Below, piece after piece: positions 18,584 to 27,046 of a DNA stretch of 64,000 nt (positions are counted from its first letter, which is position 1; each line of letters begins with the position of its first letter). The translations under genes were made by a program, and so were the position numbers. The DNA lies in NCBI GenBank assembly GCA_016721465.1, contig JADKIA010000030.1:124001-188000 (forward strand). The letters run 5' to 3'. Under the pieces are notes generated by a model. That model saw only the letters and a program-made list of their open reading frames with translations, was not told the DNA's origin and made no database searches. The stretch comes from Ideonella sp. GTDB taxonomy: Bacteria; Pseudomonadota; Gammaproteobacteria; Burkholderiales; Burkholderiaceae_C.

Positions 18584-19002
18584 TGAAGTCCAAAGCGTTC
18601 AACCTGGGCGCCAACGCGCCCGGACCGGCGTGGATCGTCCGGGGCTCGTTGAGAGCTATCACCCGTTGACCGAGCGCCGCTTCGCGCTCGGGGTCAGCCT
18701 TTCGGTTGCCGAAGGACATTTCGACGCCTGCGGGGAGCAACGCCTGCGCCTGCAAACGCGCATCAACAGCGTCCTCGGACGGGTCCATCGTGGCCACGAG
18801 GCAAGACACGAACGCCTTCCCGAGCAGCCGCTGGTGGCCGCCTTCGGTCCTGTCGCCAGCGAAGCCGGTTGGATGGCGACAGCGGTGAACACGGTGGGGG
18901 CAGTGCGAAATGTCAACGCTCAAATCCAGAGCGATGGCTAGCATGGAAAAAAGGAAACCAGGTGGAGCGCGTCATTTCGCGCTGCCAGTCCAGGACATCA
19001 CC
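18398..19002. other. About 600 bases between ssrA and the esterase gene with no convincing gene
   Basis: Apart from the possible antitoxin remnant at its left end, open frames on both strands (up to about 170 codons) have no recognisable domain, no ribosome site and a composition typical of chance GC-rich frames. The stretch looks like decayed DNA, which fits the idea of an old insertion beside ssrA. Confidence 0.5.
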
Positions 19003-19926
19003 ATGAAATCCATCGTCGCTCGACTTGTGACCGTTGTCGTCATTTGCAGTTCGCCATCGCTTGCCGACGGCGCGGAATCGACCTCACGCAGCGTTGATGC
19101 TGGCGGCGCGAGTTCAGGATGTGGAAAGCCGCTGGCGGCGAATCTGGCGGCCGGAAAGACGAGCCTTCGCAGCATGGCCTCGGGCAGTGGAAGTCGGTCC
19201 TATCTGCTGCATGTGCCGGCCAACTATGACGCCGGAAAAGCCGCGCCAGTCGTACTGAACTTTCACGGATTGGGCAGCAACCCTGAACAGCAAAACAGCG
19301 TCAGCGGGTTCGTGCAGCTGAGCGACGCGGAAGGCTTCATCCTCGTGACGCCCGACGGCGGCTTGGGGTGGCGATTCATGCAGTCTGCCCGCGATGCGAA
19401 TACCGCATTCGTACGTGATGTCGTGGCGAACGTCGGTGCTGAGCTGTGTGTCGACCCCAAGCGAATCTACGCTGCGGGGAAATCGCAAGGCGGCTTCATG
19501 TCGAGCTGGCTCGGGTGTGTTGCGCCGGAGATCGTGGCCGCGATCGCGCCGGTTTCGGGGATGTATGAGCCGACCGAAAACTGTACGCCAATGCCGATCA
19601 TTCAGTTTCATGGGCGGGCGGACTCGCTCATCCCGTTCGGCGGTGGGCGGGTTCTCATGCTGGGCAACTATCCCGGTGCCGTTGCCGTCATGGAGAAATG
19701 GGCACGCAACAACGGCTGCACGGGTTCGCCGGAAACCATCCAGGTCACCCCGCATGTGCAGCAGGTCAACTATCGGGACTGCAAGGCTGCAACCATCCAG
19801 CTCATCACCGACGCCGGGCACACTTGGCCGGGCACCAGCGTGCGAGAGGGCGACAACTCTCCCCCCGCCGACCTTCCGGCATCAACGTTGATCTGGGAGT
19901 TCTTCAAGGCGCATCCGAAGAAGTAG
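19003..19926 (+). CDS. Secreted esterase of the polyhydroxybutyrate depolymerase / feruloyl esterase (LpqC-like) family
   Basis: A 307-residue alpha/beta hydrolase with an N-terminal signal peptide (MKSIVARLVTVVVICSSPSLADG). The nucleophile elbow GKSQGG gives Ser161, Asp207 lies in FHGRADSLIPFGG and His273 in DAGHTWPG, a complete triad in the usual order. The oxyanion region VVLNFHGLGSNP fits the esterase/PHB depolymerase family. The substrate (short polyester, feruloyl or acetyl ester) cannot be set from sequence. It stands alone between decayed regions; the start at 19003 is chosen for the signal peptide. Confidence 0.82.
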   Translation: MKSIVARLVTVVVICSSPSLADGAESTSRSVDAGGASSGCGKPLAANLAAGKTSLRSMASGSGSRSYLLHVPANYDAGKAAPVVLNFHGLGSNPEQQNSVSGFVQLSDAEGFILVTPDGGLGWRFMQSARDANTAFVRDVVANVGAELCVDPKRIYAAGKSQGGFMSSWLGCVAPEIVAAIAPVSGMYEPTENCTPMPIIQFHGRADSLIPFGGGRVLMLGNYPGAVAVMEKWARNNGCTGSPETIQVTPHVQQVNYRDCKAATIQLITDAGHTWPGTSVREGDNSPPADLPASTLIWEFFKAHPKK

Positions 19927-20098
19927 TTCATGCGACTGGTTCGGGCCCGTCGCAAGAGCGGCGCCGCAACCATTCGCGTCGCTCTTGGGCGCGACAGCGC
20001 GCGTTCGCATGGGCCAGTGTGGCATCCATCGGCGCGGGAATTGCGAAGACCAGCGACGGCAGCCATCCAGCTTGCTCGCGAACCAACATGGCGCGGCC

Positions 20099-20305
20099 AT
20101 GCCCGCACTGGACTACGCGAACATCGACCATGCCGCCGAGTTGATTGCCCAGTCTGACGCGCTGATCATTGCTGCCGGCGCAGGCATCGGGCGTAGCCAC
20201 CCGTCATTGCCCACGGCACGGTCGGCGTCCGGAGGTCGTTCTGGATCGTCCTCTGGTGCAGCGCCATGGGTCATTCATCATGTCTGCGATGAATCGGATA
20301 TGTGA
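20099..20305 (+). pseudogene. N-terminal remnant of a SIR2-type NAD-dependent deacylase gene
   Basis: The first 31 codons (DHAAELIAQSDALIIAAGAGIG) match the start of Sir2 proteins, including the NAD-binding GAGxG motif. The following GxPDFRG block is missing: from about 20191 the sequence becomes unrelated and stops at 20305. The ATG is at 20099. It appears to be a 5' fragment left after deletion. The wider 19927-20308 gap holds nothing else recognisable. Confidence 0.5.
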
Positions 20306-20308
20306 CAC

Positions 20309-20338
20309 TTGACTGTTCATTAAAAGTGATCTTTAATG
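20309..20338 (+). promoter_or_regulatory. MerR-type promoter with overlapping dyad operator
   Basis: TTGACT (20309-20314) and TTTAAT (20332-20337) have 17-base spacing and are each one mismatch from consensus, the best promoter in the window. Between and over the -10 lies the dyad CATTAAA-N7-TTTAATG (20318-20338), AT-rich in a very GC-rich region. A dyad over the spacer is typical of MerR regulators. Transcription would start at about 20343-20345, on the ATG of the regulator, so the mRNA may be leaderless. Confidence 0.7.
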
Positions 20339-20342
20339 GCGC

Positions 20343-20822
20343 ATGGCTGAATCACCAAGCCCCACACTTTCGGCACCCTCGACTGGCGCAGACGAGAAGT
20401 TGTCGATCGACCAATTGGCGTCGTTGACCGGCCTGACCGCCAGGACGGTCCGGTACTACATTCAACAAGACTTGGTCAGCCGGCCGCAGGGCGCCAAGCG
20501 CGGCGCCTACTACGAACGTCGACACGTCGAGCAACTGCTGCTCATCCGCCGCTGGACTGAGGCGGGCCTGAGCCTCGAGCGTGTGCGGGAACTGATCGCC
20601 GGCGCACCGGAAGATCCCCCTCGCCGCGCCGCCCCACCGGGCGCTGTGGAGGTGTGGAGCCGCGTGACGATCGCTGACGGTCTGGAAGTGCACTTGGAGC
20701 CCGGCCGCGCCGGGCTGTCACCCGAGCAGGTGCGGGCGTTCGTCCGGGGCATCGCGGCGATCTACCGGCAAGCCCGGGGCGAACAGGGACCAACGGCCTC
20801 ACGTCACGTGAACAACGGGTGA
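20343..20822 (+). CDS. MerR family transcriptional regulator
   Basis: A 159-residue regulator. The winged-helix MerR domain is at about residues 20-85 (LSIDQLASLTGLTARTVRYYIQQDLVSRPQGAKRGAYYERRHVEQLLLI), and a short C-terminal region (VEVWSRVTIADGLEVHL) is not a known metal-binding type: no cysteines are present. It would sense something other than a thiol-reactive metal. A dyad operator overlaps its own promoter, implying autoregulation. The VIT-VWA gene begins 55 bases downstream on the same strand, and the MFS gene follows, so it probably controls both. Confidence 0.85.
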   Translation: MAESPSPTLSAPSTGADEKLSIDQLASLTGLTARTVRYYIQQDLVSRPQGAKRGAYYERRHVEQLLLIRRWTEAGLSLERVRELIAGAPEDPPRRAAPPGAVEVWSRVTIADGLEVHLEPGRAGLSPEQVRAFVRGIAAIYRQARGEQGPTASRHVNNG

Positions 20823-20877
20823 CGAGGACAACACGCGACACGGCGCCATGCCACGACGCTGATCAGGGAGAACCGAC

Positions 20878-23160
20878 ATGACCATCGAGAACACGAGCTT
20901 TGGACTGCGCAGCTGCGACGCGAGCGATCCAGCCCCCGTACTGGCAGGCGTTCGGGTCGATGGCCGCCTGGACGGCGTGCTGTTCGAGCTGACGCTGCGC
21001 CAGACCTATCGCAACACCAGCGACAAGGTGCTGGAAGTGGTCTACACCTTCCCCCTGCCCGTGCGGGCGGTGCTGCTGGGATTTGCGTCCGAACTCAACG
21101 GCGAGCGCAAGATCGGCGCGGTCGTCGCCAGGCCCGAGGCCGAGCGTCGATACGAACAAGCCTTGACCGAGGGCGACGCACCGGTGATGGTCGAGGCACT
21201 CGCCGATGGCTTGCATGCGGCCAACATCGGCAACCTCAAGCCTGGCGACGAGTTGGTGCTCGAGGTTCGATTTGCCCAGGTGCTGGCATTCGAGCAGGGG
21301 CGGCTGCGGCTGGCCATCCCGACCACGATTGCGCCGCGCTATGGCAGTGCCGAGGCCGCTGGCTTGCAAGCCCAGCAGGTGCCGCACGCCTCGTTGATGG
21401 CAGAGTACCCGCTGGCGCTTTCCTTGTTCGTTTCGGGCGGGCTGGCCGGCGCCGCCATCGAGTGCCCCACGCACCGCATGACCCGTGAGCCCGTCGAGGG
21501 CGGCGTGCGGCTCGATCTGGCGGCTGGCGCCTGGCTCGATCGCGATGTGGTGATCGTGGTCAAACCCGTCGAGCCCCGGCCATCGCTGGTGATCCAGGCG
21601 CATGACGCCGTCACAGCAGCGGCGCCGATGGTGGTGATGGCGGCCTTGCAGTCACCCTTGGCCCCGCCTCGCGAGCACATCGTGCTCAAGCTGCTGGTCG
21701 ACTGCTCCGGCTCGATGGGCGGCGACAGCATCGCATCGGCCCGGATCGCGCTGCGTGGGGTGCTGGCAGGGCTGACCGAGCAAGACCAAGTCAGCATCAG
21801 CCGCTTCGGGTCCAGTGTCAAGCACGTCGTGGCGCCTGCGGCATGCACACCGCTCAACTTGCGCCGTCTGCAGGTGGCAGTGGACGCCATCGACGCGGAC
21901 CTCGGCGGCACCGAGATGGCGTCGGCACTCGAGGCGACCTTCGGGCTGCCGCTTCCCCCGGACATCATGGGTGCCGACGTGCTCTTGGTGACCGATGGCG
22001 AGATCTGGCAGGCAGCGCCGATGATCTCCGCGGCGCGCGCCAGCGGGCACCGGGTGTTCGCCATCGGCGTGGGATCGTCGCCCGCCGAAGCCGTGCTGCG
22101 GTCCTTGGCCGAGGCCACGGGGGGCGCGTGCGAGTTCGCCACACCCGGCGAGGCGCTGGAAGCCGCCGCAGCCCGCATGCTGGTGCGCATCCGCCAGCAG
22201 CCCTGGCACGATGTCCGCATCGATTGGGGGTGCGAGCCCGTCTGGCAAACCGCGGTGCCCAACGGCGTGTTCGGTGGTGACACGGTGATCGCCTTTGCGG
22301 GGCTGCCCGTGCCGGTTGCAGCACCGACCGTTCGGCTGCTGGCGCGGGACTGCGATGCTGTCGTCACCGAGCTCGCCCGTGGCGAGGCCGACGCACCCTG
22401 TGCCGCAGACGCCTTGCCAAGGATCGCCGCCGCCAGACGCATCGCAACAGTCGACGAAGGGCAGGCGCTGGAGTTGGCCGTCGCCTACCAATTGATGAGC
22501 AGGCACACCAACTGCATCCTGGTGCACGAGCGCGCCGAGGCCGACAAGGCCATCGGGCAGGCCGTCTTGCACCGGGTGAGTTCCATGCTCGCCGCCGGAT
22601 GGGGTGCGACGTCGATGTTCGCGGAATCGTTGTCGATGGACGATTGCGCATTTGGCGCGCCGTCGGCGTGGCCCGTCGCGCCCGCATCCGTCGACAGGCA
22701 GCCCCGGGTCTCCTACTCATGCCGCCTCGACCCTGACGTGCCTGCCCTGTCGCTCGAGCACGACGATCACAGGCTGCCCGCATCGCTCCAGGCGATGGCG
22801 GAGGCCGTCTTCGAACACCTGTCGCAGGGCCACGACGTGCAAGGCTTGGCGCGGCACGGCGAGTCAATGGCCTTGCATGCCGATGTCCGTCTCGCCCTCG
22901 ATCAAGTGGTGGCGCACGGGCTCACCACGGGCGAGGCCTGGTTGCTGCTGGCGCACTGGGTCAATCAACGCCCAGGCGAGACGGTCGACACGCGCATGGC
23001 CGGTGTGCTGAGGGCGCACCTCGACCTGATGGAGGCCAAGGTGATTGCCGCATGCACGACGCTGTTCGATCGCCTGCTTGGCCGCTGCCCGAACCGCGCT
23101 TGGCCGCCCACGCGGGTTCAGCGATTGCAGCAGGCCTTGAGCGCGCCCTCGCGGCAATGA
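20878..23160 (+). CDS. VIT and von Willebrand factor A domain protein
   Basis: A 760-residue protein. The VIT domain is at about 8-140 (FELTLRQTYRNTSDKVLEVVYTFPLP; EAERRYEQALTEG). A VWA domain lies at about 268-430 with a complete metal-ion-dependent adhesion site: Asp275-x-Ser277-x-Ser279 (DCSGSMGG), Thr345 (GGTEMASAL) and Asp373 (VTDGE). The C-terminal 300 residues are helical and unassigned. There is no signal peptide or membrane segment, so it is probably cytoplasmic, unlike secreted inter-alpha-trypsin-inhibitor-like proteins. It sits between the MerR gene and an MFS transporter gene. The cellular role is unknown; VWA modules usually bind partner proteins through a metal ion. Confidence 0.85.
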   Translation: MTIENTSFGLRSCDASDPAPVLAGVRVDGRLDGVLFELTLRQTYRNTSDKVLEVVYTFPLPVRAVLLGFASELNGERKIGAVVARPEAERRYEQALTEGDAPVMVEALADGLHAANIGNLKPGDELVLEVRFAQVLAFEQGRLRLAIPTTIAPRYGSAEAAGLQAQQVPHASLMAEYPLALSLFVSGGLAGAAIECPTHRMTREPVEGGVRLDLAAGAWLDRDVVIVVKPVEPRPSLVIQAHDAVTAAAPMVVMAALQSPLAPPREHIVLKLLVDCSGSMGGDSIASARIALRGVLAGLTEQDQVSISRFGSSVKHVVAPAACTPLNLRRLQVAVDAIDADLGGTEMASALEATFGLPLPPDIMGADVLLVTDGEIWQAAPMISAARASGHRVFAIGVGSSPAEAVLRSLAEATGGACEFATPGEALEAAAARMLVRIRQQPWHDVRIDWGCEPVWQTAVPNGVFGGDTVIAFAGLPVPVAAPTVRLLARDCDAVVTELARGEADAPCAADALPRIAAARRIATVDEGQALELAVAYQLMSRHTNCILVHERAEADKAIGQAVLHRVSSMLAAGWGATSMFAESLSMDDCAFGAPSAWPVAPASVDRQPRVSYSCRLDPDVPALSLEHDDHRLPASLQAMAEAVFEHLSQGHDVQGLARHGESMALHADVRLALDQVVAHGLTTGEAWLLLAHWVNQRPGETVDTRMAGVLRAHLDLMEAKVIAACTTLFDRLLGRCPNRAWPPTRVQRLQQALSAPSRQ

Positions 23161-23209
23161 CCACCGACCGCGCAGTCGCATCGCGCATCCCAGCCGAGAA
23201 GCATTGCGC

Positions 23210-24451
23210 ATGACGCAGACCGAATCCGCTTCACCCACGATGGCGCCCTGGGTCTTCACCGCACTCATTGCCCCCTTCGGCATATTGGGAGGCTTTCTCG
23301 GCGTGACCTTGGCCTACCAACTGGGTGAGGCCAAGGTCAGTACCGAAGCGATTGCGGGTTTGATCGCAGTCAGCTACATGCCGCACACCTGGAAGTTCTT
23401 GTGGGCGCCGGTTGTCGACCTGACCTGGTCCAGGCGCGGGTGGTACTTCGCTGCGCTGTTGACCATGGTCCTCGGCTTGTTCGCCATGGGCTGGTTCGGC
23501 GGCGATGGAAGCGCACTTGGCGTGTTGACGGTGGTCGTGCTGGCAGCGAACCTGGCTTCAACCGTGATCGGCATGGCCGTCGAGAGCCTGATGGCACACA
23601 GAACGCCTGACGAGCAAAAGGGCAGGGCGGCCGGGTGGTTCCAAGCGGGCAATCTCGGCGGCAGCGGCATCGGCGGTGGCTTGGCGCTGTGGCTGATCCA
23701 GGACCGCGGAATGTCGGTGACCGCGTCGGCCGCCTCGCTGGCCGCGATTTGCCTGCTGTGTGGCGCGCCGCTGCTGCGCATGCAGGAAACTGCGCCAAGC
23801 ACGGTGCCTGCGGCGCTCGACTTTCGCGTGCACCTGCAAACCTTGTGGCTCGACCTGTGGGGCATGGTGCGCTCGCGCGGCGGCGCGTTGGCGATGTTTG
23901 TCTGCTTCTTGCCGATGTGCACCGGTGCGGCCTCCAATCTGTGGTCACCGCTGGCGGGTCAGTGGCAAGCGACCGCAAACACGGTGGCGTTCGTCAACGG
24001 GGCGATGGGCGGCGTGATTTCGGCGCTGGGCTGCATGGTCGGTGGCATGCTTTGCGACCGGATGGACCGCAAGGCAGCGTACTGCCTGTACGGCGTGCTG
24101 CTCGCGGCAGTGGCCGTCGCCATGGCCGTGGCGCCGCGCACCGAGCTCGCATTCATCGTCGCGACCACCGCCTACGCCTTCGTGGTCGGCTTGACCTATG
24201 CCGGCTTTTCCGGCCTGGTGCTCGAGGCCATCGGGCGCGGTGCGGCCGCCACCAAGTACAGCCTGCTGGCTTCACTGTCGAACATGCCCATTGCCTTGAT
24301 GACGTACGTCAATGGCTGGAGCCACGAGCATTGGGGTTCGGCGGCAATGCTTTTCGGCGAGGCCGCGGCGGGCGTGGCGGCGGTGATGCTGTTCATGGCC
24401 GTGGCTCGATGGAGCCGCCCGGCGTTGGCGGCCGTGCGTCTCACCAGCTGA
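23210..24451 (+). CDS. MFS transporter, AmpG/acetyl-CoA-transporter-like
   Basis: A 413-residue permease with about 12 membrane helices. The start (APWVFTALIAPFGILGGFLGVTLAYQLGEAKVS) and the sequence VSYMPHTWKFLWAPVVDLTWSRRGWYF resemble AmpG and related muropeptide or small-molecule carriers. The ATG at 23210 is used; an upstream TTG is less likely. It is 49 bases after the VIT-VWA gene and is the third member of the MerR unit. Substrate is unknown; AmpG proper imports anhydromuropeptides, but this assignment is only by general resemblance. Confidence 0.78.
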   Translation: MTQTESASPTMAPWVFTALIAPFGILGGFLGVTLAYQLGEAKVSTEAIAGLIAVSYMPHTWKFLWAPVVDLTWSRRGWYFAALLTMVLGLFAMGWFGGDGSALGVLTVVVLAANLASTVIGMAVESLMAHRTPDEQKGRAAGWFQAGNLGGSGIGGGLALWLIQDRGMSVTASAASLAAICLLCGAPLLRMQETAPSTVPAALDFRVHLQTLWLDLWGMVRSRGGALAMFVCFLPMCTGAASNLWSPLAGQWQATANTVAFVNGAMGGVISALGCMVGGMLCDRMDRKAAYCLYGVLLAAVAVAMAVAPRTELAFIVATTAYAFVVGLTYAGFSGLVLEAIGRGAAATKYSLLASLSNMPIALMTYVNGWSHEHWGSAAMLFGEAAAGVAAVMLFMAVARWSRPALAAVRLTS

Positions 24452-24492
24452 GTGCGCGGCGGGAGCCGTCCCCTGGGGTGCCCCGGCAGCGC

Positions 24493-24519
24493 AATGGGGT
24501 CCCCACAGGACCGTGCAAG
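24493..24519. repeat. Right copy of the imperfect 27-bp direct repeat (att-like)
   Basis: This matches 18328-18354 at 21 of 27 positions and keeps the GGTCC-N5-GGACC arms and the GCAAG end. It lies 42 bases after the MFS stop and 90 bases before the core-like GspE/PilB gene, where an island boundary would be expected. Confidence 0.4.
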
Positions 24520-24608
24520 GTGGTTCTTTGCCCGCTGTTCGATCGCACGCGATCCTGTGTCGCGCCTAAGATGGCCGATCCATCCCGATGCCATTGCAGG
24601 CCAGGCGC

Positions 24609-26411
24609 ATGAATTCAAACGCCACTCGATCCAGAAACAGCACACCACCCAGGGGGCGCTTGGACTGGCGGCAGTTGCTCGATTGGTTGCGCGAGGATGG
24701 CTGGGTGTCGCCGGCCGATGCCGAGCGGGTGGTCAAGCGATTCGGCGCGGGTGACTCCAGCCTGCATGCGCTGGTGCGCCTGGGCGGTGCCGGGCTGCTG
24801 CGCAACGGCAAACCGCTGGACACCGAGGCGCTCACCGAATGGCTGGCGGGCCGGGCGCAGCTGGCCTATCTGCGCATCGATCCGCTCAAAGTGGATGTGG
24901 GCCGCGTCGCCGAGGTGATGAGCGTGCAATACGCCGAAATGCGGCGGGTGTTGCCCGTCACGGTCGGTCTGGCCGAGGTGACGGTGGCCACCAGCGAACC
25001 CTTCGACATCGCCTGGGTCAGCGAAATCGAATCGCACCTGCGCCGCAAGGTGCGTCTGGTGCTGTCCAACCCCGAGGACATCGCCCGCTACACCACCGAG
25101 TTCTACACGTTGGCCCGATCGGTGCGCCAGGCGCAAAAGAGTGGCGAGGTCGCCGCCACCGCCAACTTCGAGCAACTGGTCGAGTTGGGCAAGACCAACA
25201 AGCAACTCGATGCCAACGACCAGGGCGTGGTGCAGGTGGTGGACTGGCTGTGGCAATACGCCTTCGACCAGCGCGCCAGCGACATCCACCTGGAGCCGCG
25301 GCGCGACCTGGGTGCAATCCGCTTTCGCATCGACGGCGTGCTGCACACCGTCTACCAGGTGCCGATGTCGGTGCTCAGCGCCATGACCGCGCGCATCAAA
25401 CTGCTCGGCCGCATGGACGTGATCGAGCGGCGTCGCCCCCAGGACGGCCGCATCAAGACCCGTCGCCCCGACCCCAGCGATGGCACCAGTGGCGAGGTGG
25501 AGATGCGCCTGTCCACGCTGCCCACCGCCTTTGGCGAAAAGATGGTGATGCGCATCTTCGACCCCGACACCGTGGTCAAGACCATCGAGCAACTGGGCTT
25601 CGGGGCGCACGACGGCGAGCGCTGGAAGGACCTGATCTCGCGGCCGCACGGCATCATCCTGGTCACTGGCCCCACGGGCAGCGGCAAGACCACCACCCTG
25701 TATTCCACGCTCAAGCAGTTGGCCACCGACGAGGTCAACGTCTGCACCATCGAGGACCCGATCGAGATGATCGAGCCCTCGTTCAACCAGACCCAGGTGC
25801 AGGTCGCGCTGGACATGGGCTTTGCCGAAGGCCTGCGCTCGCTGATGCGACAGGACCCGGACATCATCATGGTGGGCGAGATCCGCGACCTGGCCACCGC
25901 CGAGATGGCCGTGCAGGCGGCGCTCACCGGGCATCTGGTGTTCAGCACCTTGCACACGAACGACGCGTCCGCGGCCATCACGCGCCTCACCGATCTGGGC
26001 GTGCCCACCTACCTGATCGCCGCCACGGTGATCGGTGTGATGGCGCAGCGCCTGACCCGCACGCTGTGCCCGAACTGCAAGGCGCGCGATGCCGGTCTCA
26101 CGCGCGAAGGGCTGGACGAGATCGCCCAGCCCTGGCGCCTGTCCGGCGGCGTGCGGCCCTACAAGCCCGTGGGTTGCATCGAGTGCCGGCAGACCGGCTA
26201 CCGCGGGCGGATCGGGCTGTATGAGCTGCTGGTGCTGACCGACGACGCGCGCCGCGCCGTGCACCCGACGCTGGACGTGGCTGCGCTGCGCCGGCAGGCG
26301 ATCAAGGACGGCATGCGGCCCTTGCGCCTGGCCGGCGCAATGAAGGTGGCCGAGGGCCTGACCACGGTGGACGAGGTGCTGCGCGCCACGCCGAACTGGC
26401 AGGACAGCTGA
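24609..26411 (+). CDS. GspE/PilB family secretion or pilus assembly ATPase
   Basis: A 600-residue hexameric traffic ATPase. The MshEN-type N-terminal region is followed by the NTPase with Walker A GPTGSGKTTT (Lys360), Asp box, Walker B (DIIMVGEIRD), His box (LVFSTLHTNDA) and a tetracysteine zinc site (CPNCKA and CIECRQ). All motifs are intact. It normally powers type IV pilus extension or type II secretion from the cytoplasmic face. No pilin, platform or secretin genes are next to it, so it is an orphan here. The start at 24609 gives a plausible N-terminus; an ATG at 24588 would add seven residues. Confidence 0.88.
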   Translation: MNSNATRSRNSTPPRGRLDWRQLLDWLREDGWVSPADAERVVKRFGAGDSSLHALVRLGGAGLLRNGKPLDTEALTEWLAGRAQLAYLRIDPLKVDVGRVAEVMSVQYAEMRRVLPVTVGLAEVTVATSEPFDIAWVSEIESHLRRKVRLVLSNPEDIARYTTEFYTLARSVRQAQKSGEVAATANFEQLVELGKTNKQLDANDQGVVQVVDWLWQYAFDQRASDIHLEPRRDLGAIRFRIDGVLHTVYQVPMSVLSAMTARIKLLGRMDVIERRRPQDGRIKTRRPDPSDGTSGEVEMRLSTLPTAFGEKMVMRIFDPDTVVKTIEQLGFGAHDGERWKDLISRPHGIILVTGPTGSGKTTTLYSTLKQLATDEVNVCTIEDPIEMIEPSFNQTQVQVALDMGFAEGLRSLMRQDPDIIMVGEIRDLATAEMAVQAALTGHLVFSTLHTNDASAAITRLTDLGVPTYLIAATVIGVMAQRLTRTLCPNCKARDAGLTREGLDEIAQPWRLSGGVRPYKPVGCIECRQTGYRGRIGLYELLVLTDDARRAVHPTLDVAALRRQAIKDGMRPLRLAGAMKVAEGLTTVDEVLRATPNWQDS

Positions 26412-26571
26412 CGCGCATCGACACGGCCTCCGACCAGGCCGCCTCGGCCCTTGATGTCGGCCTGGCCGGGTTTGCCCTGGGTTCAGGCTTACGTGGAAAC
26501 CACACCGGCCCGGCCGGGGCGCCTCTCTAGAATCGGCCCGGATTTCATCCGACATCCGAGGAGAGCGCGCA

Positions 26572-27036
26572 GTGAAGATCAAGAGCCAGAAAGACTTCTG
26601 GTCCGGGTTGATGTTCGTCGCCGTGGGCATTGGCTTTGCCTGGGGCGCGACGAACTACAGCTTTGGCAGTTCTGCACGACCCGGCCCCGGATACTTTCCG
26701 TTCGGACTTGGCATCATCCAGGCGCTGCTGGGTGCCTTTCTGGTGTTCGAGTCGCTGGTCGTGGAGACCGAAGACGGCGAGCCCATCGGCAAGTGGGCGT
26801 GGAAGCCGCTGGTCATGATCACGGTGTCGGTCGCGGTGTTCGGCTACACCTTGCCCAAGCTGGGCATGGCAACCTCTCTGCCCTTGCTGGTCACGATCAC
26901 CAGCTTGGCCGGTGACGAGTTTCACTGGAAGGACGTGCTGATCAATGCCATCGTGCTCACCATCGGGTCGTGGTTCATCTTCATCTACGGTCTGAAGCTG
27001 GTGATCCCGCTGTGGCCTGTCTTCATCACCGGTTGA
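26572..27036 (+). CDS. tctB: Tripartite tricarboxylate transporter small subunit TctB
   Basis: A 154-residue membrane protein with four predicted helices (FWSGLMFVAVGIGFAWG; YFPFGLGIIQALLGAFLVFESL; MITVSVAVFGYTLP; VLTIGSWFIFIYGL). The start RPGPGYFPFGLG is the TctB signature. It begins with GTG, supported by CCGAGGAGAG upstream. It forms the membrane part of a TTT-type secondary transporter with TctA, 10 bases downstream. No TctC binding protein is encoded nearby. Confidence 0.9.
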   Translation: MKIKSQKDFWSGLMFVAVGIGFAWGATNYSFGSSARPGPGYFPFGLGIIQALLGAFLVFESLVVETEDGEPIGKWAWKPLVMITVSVAVFGYTLPKLGMATSLPLLVTITSLAGDEFHWKDVLINAIVLTIGSWFIFIYGLKLVIPLWPVFITG

Positions 27037-27046
27037 GGAGCACGCC

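Noticed and set aside
18423..18944. Overlapping open frames on both strands downstream of ssrA
   Set aside because: No domain, ribosome site or coherent codon pattern is visible; they look like chance frames in decayed DNA.
24588..24608. Earlier start for the GspE/PilB gene
   Set aside because: The seven extra residues have no family support, though this start cannot be excluded.
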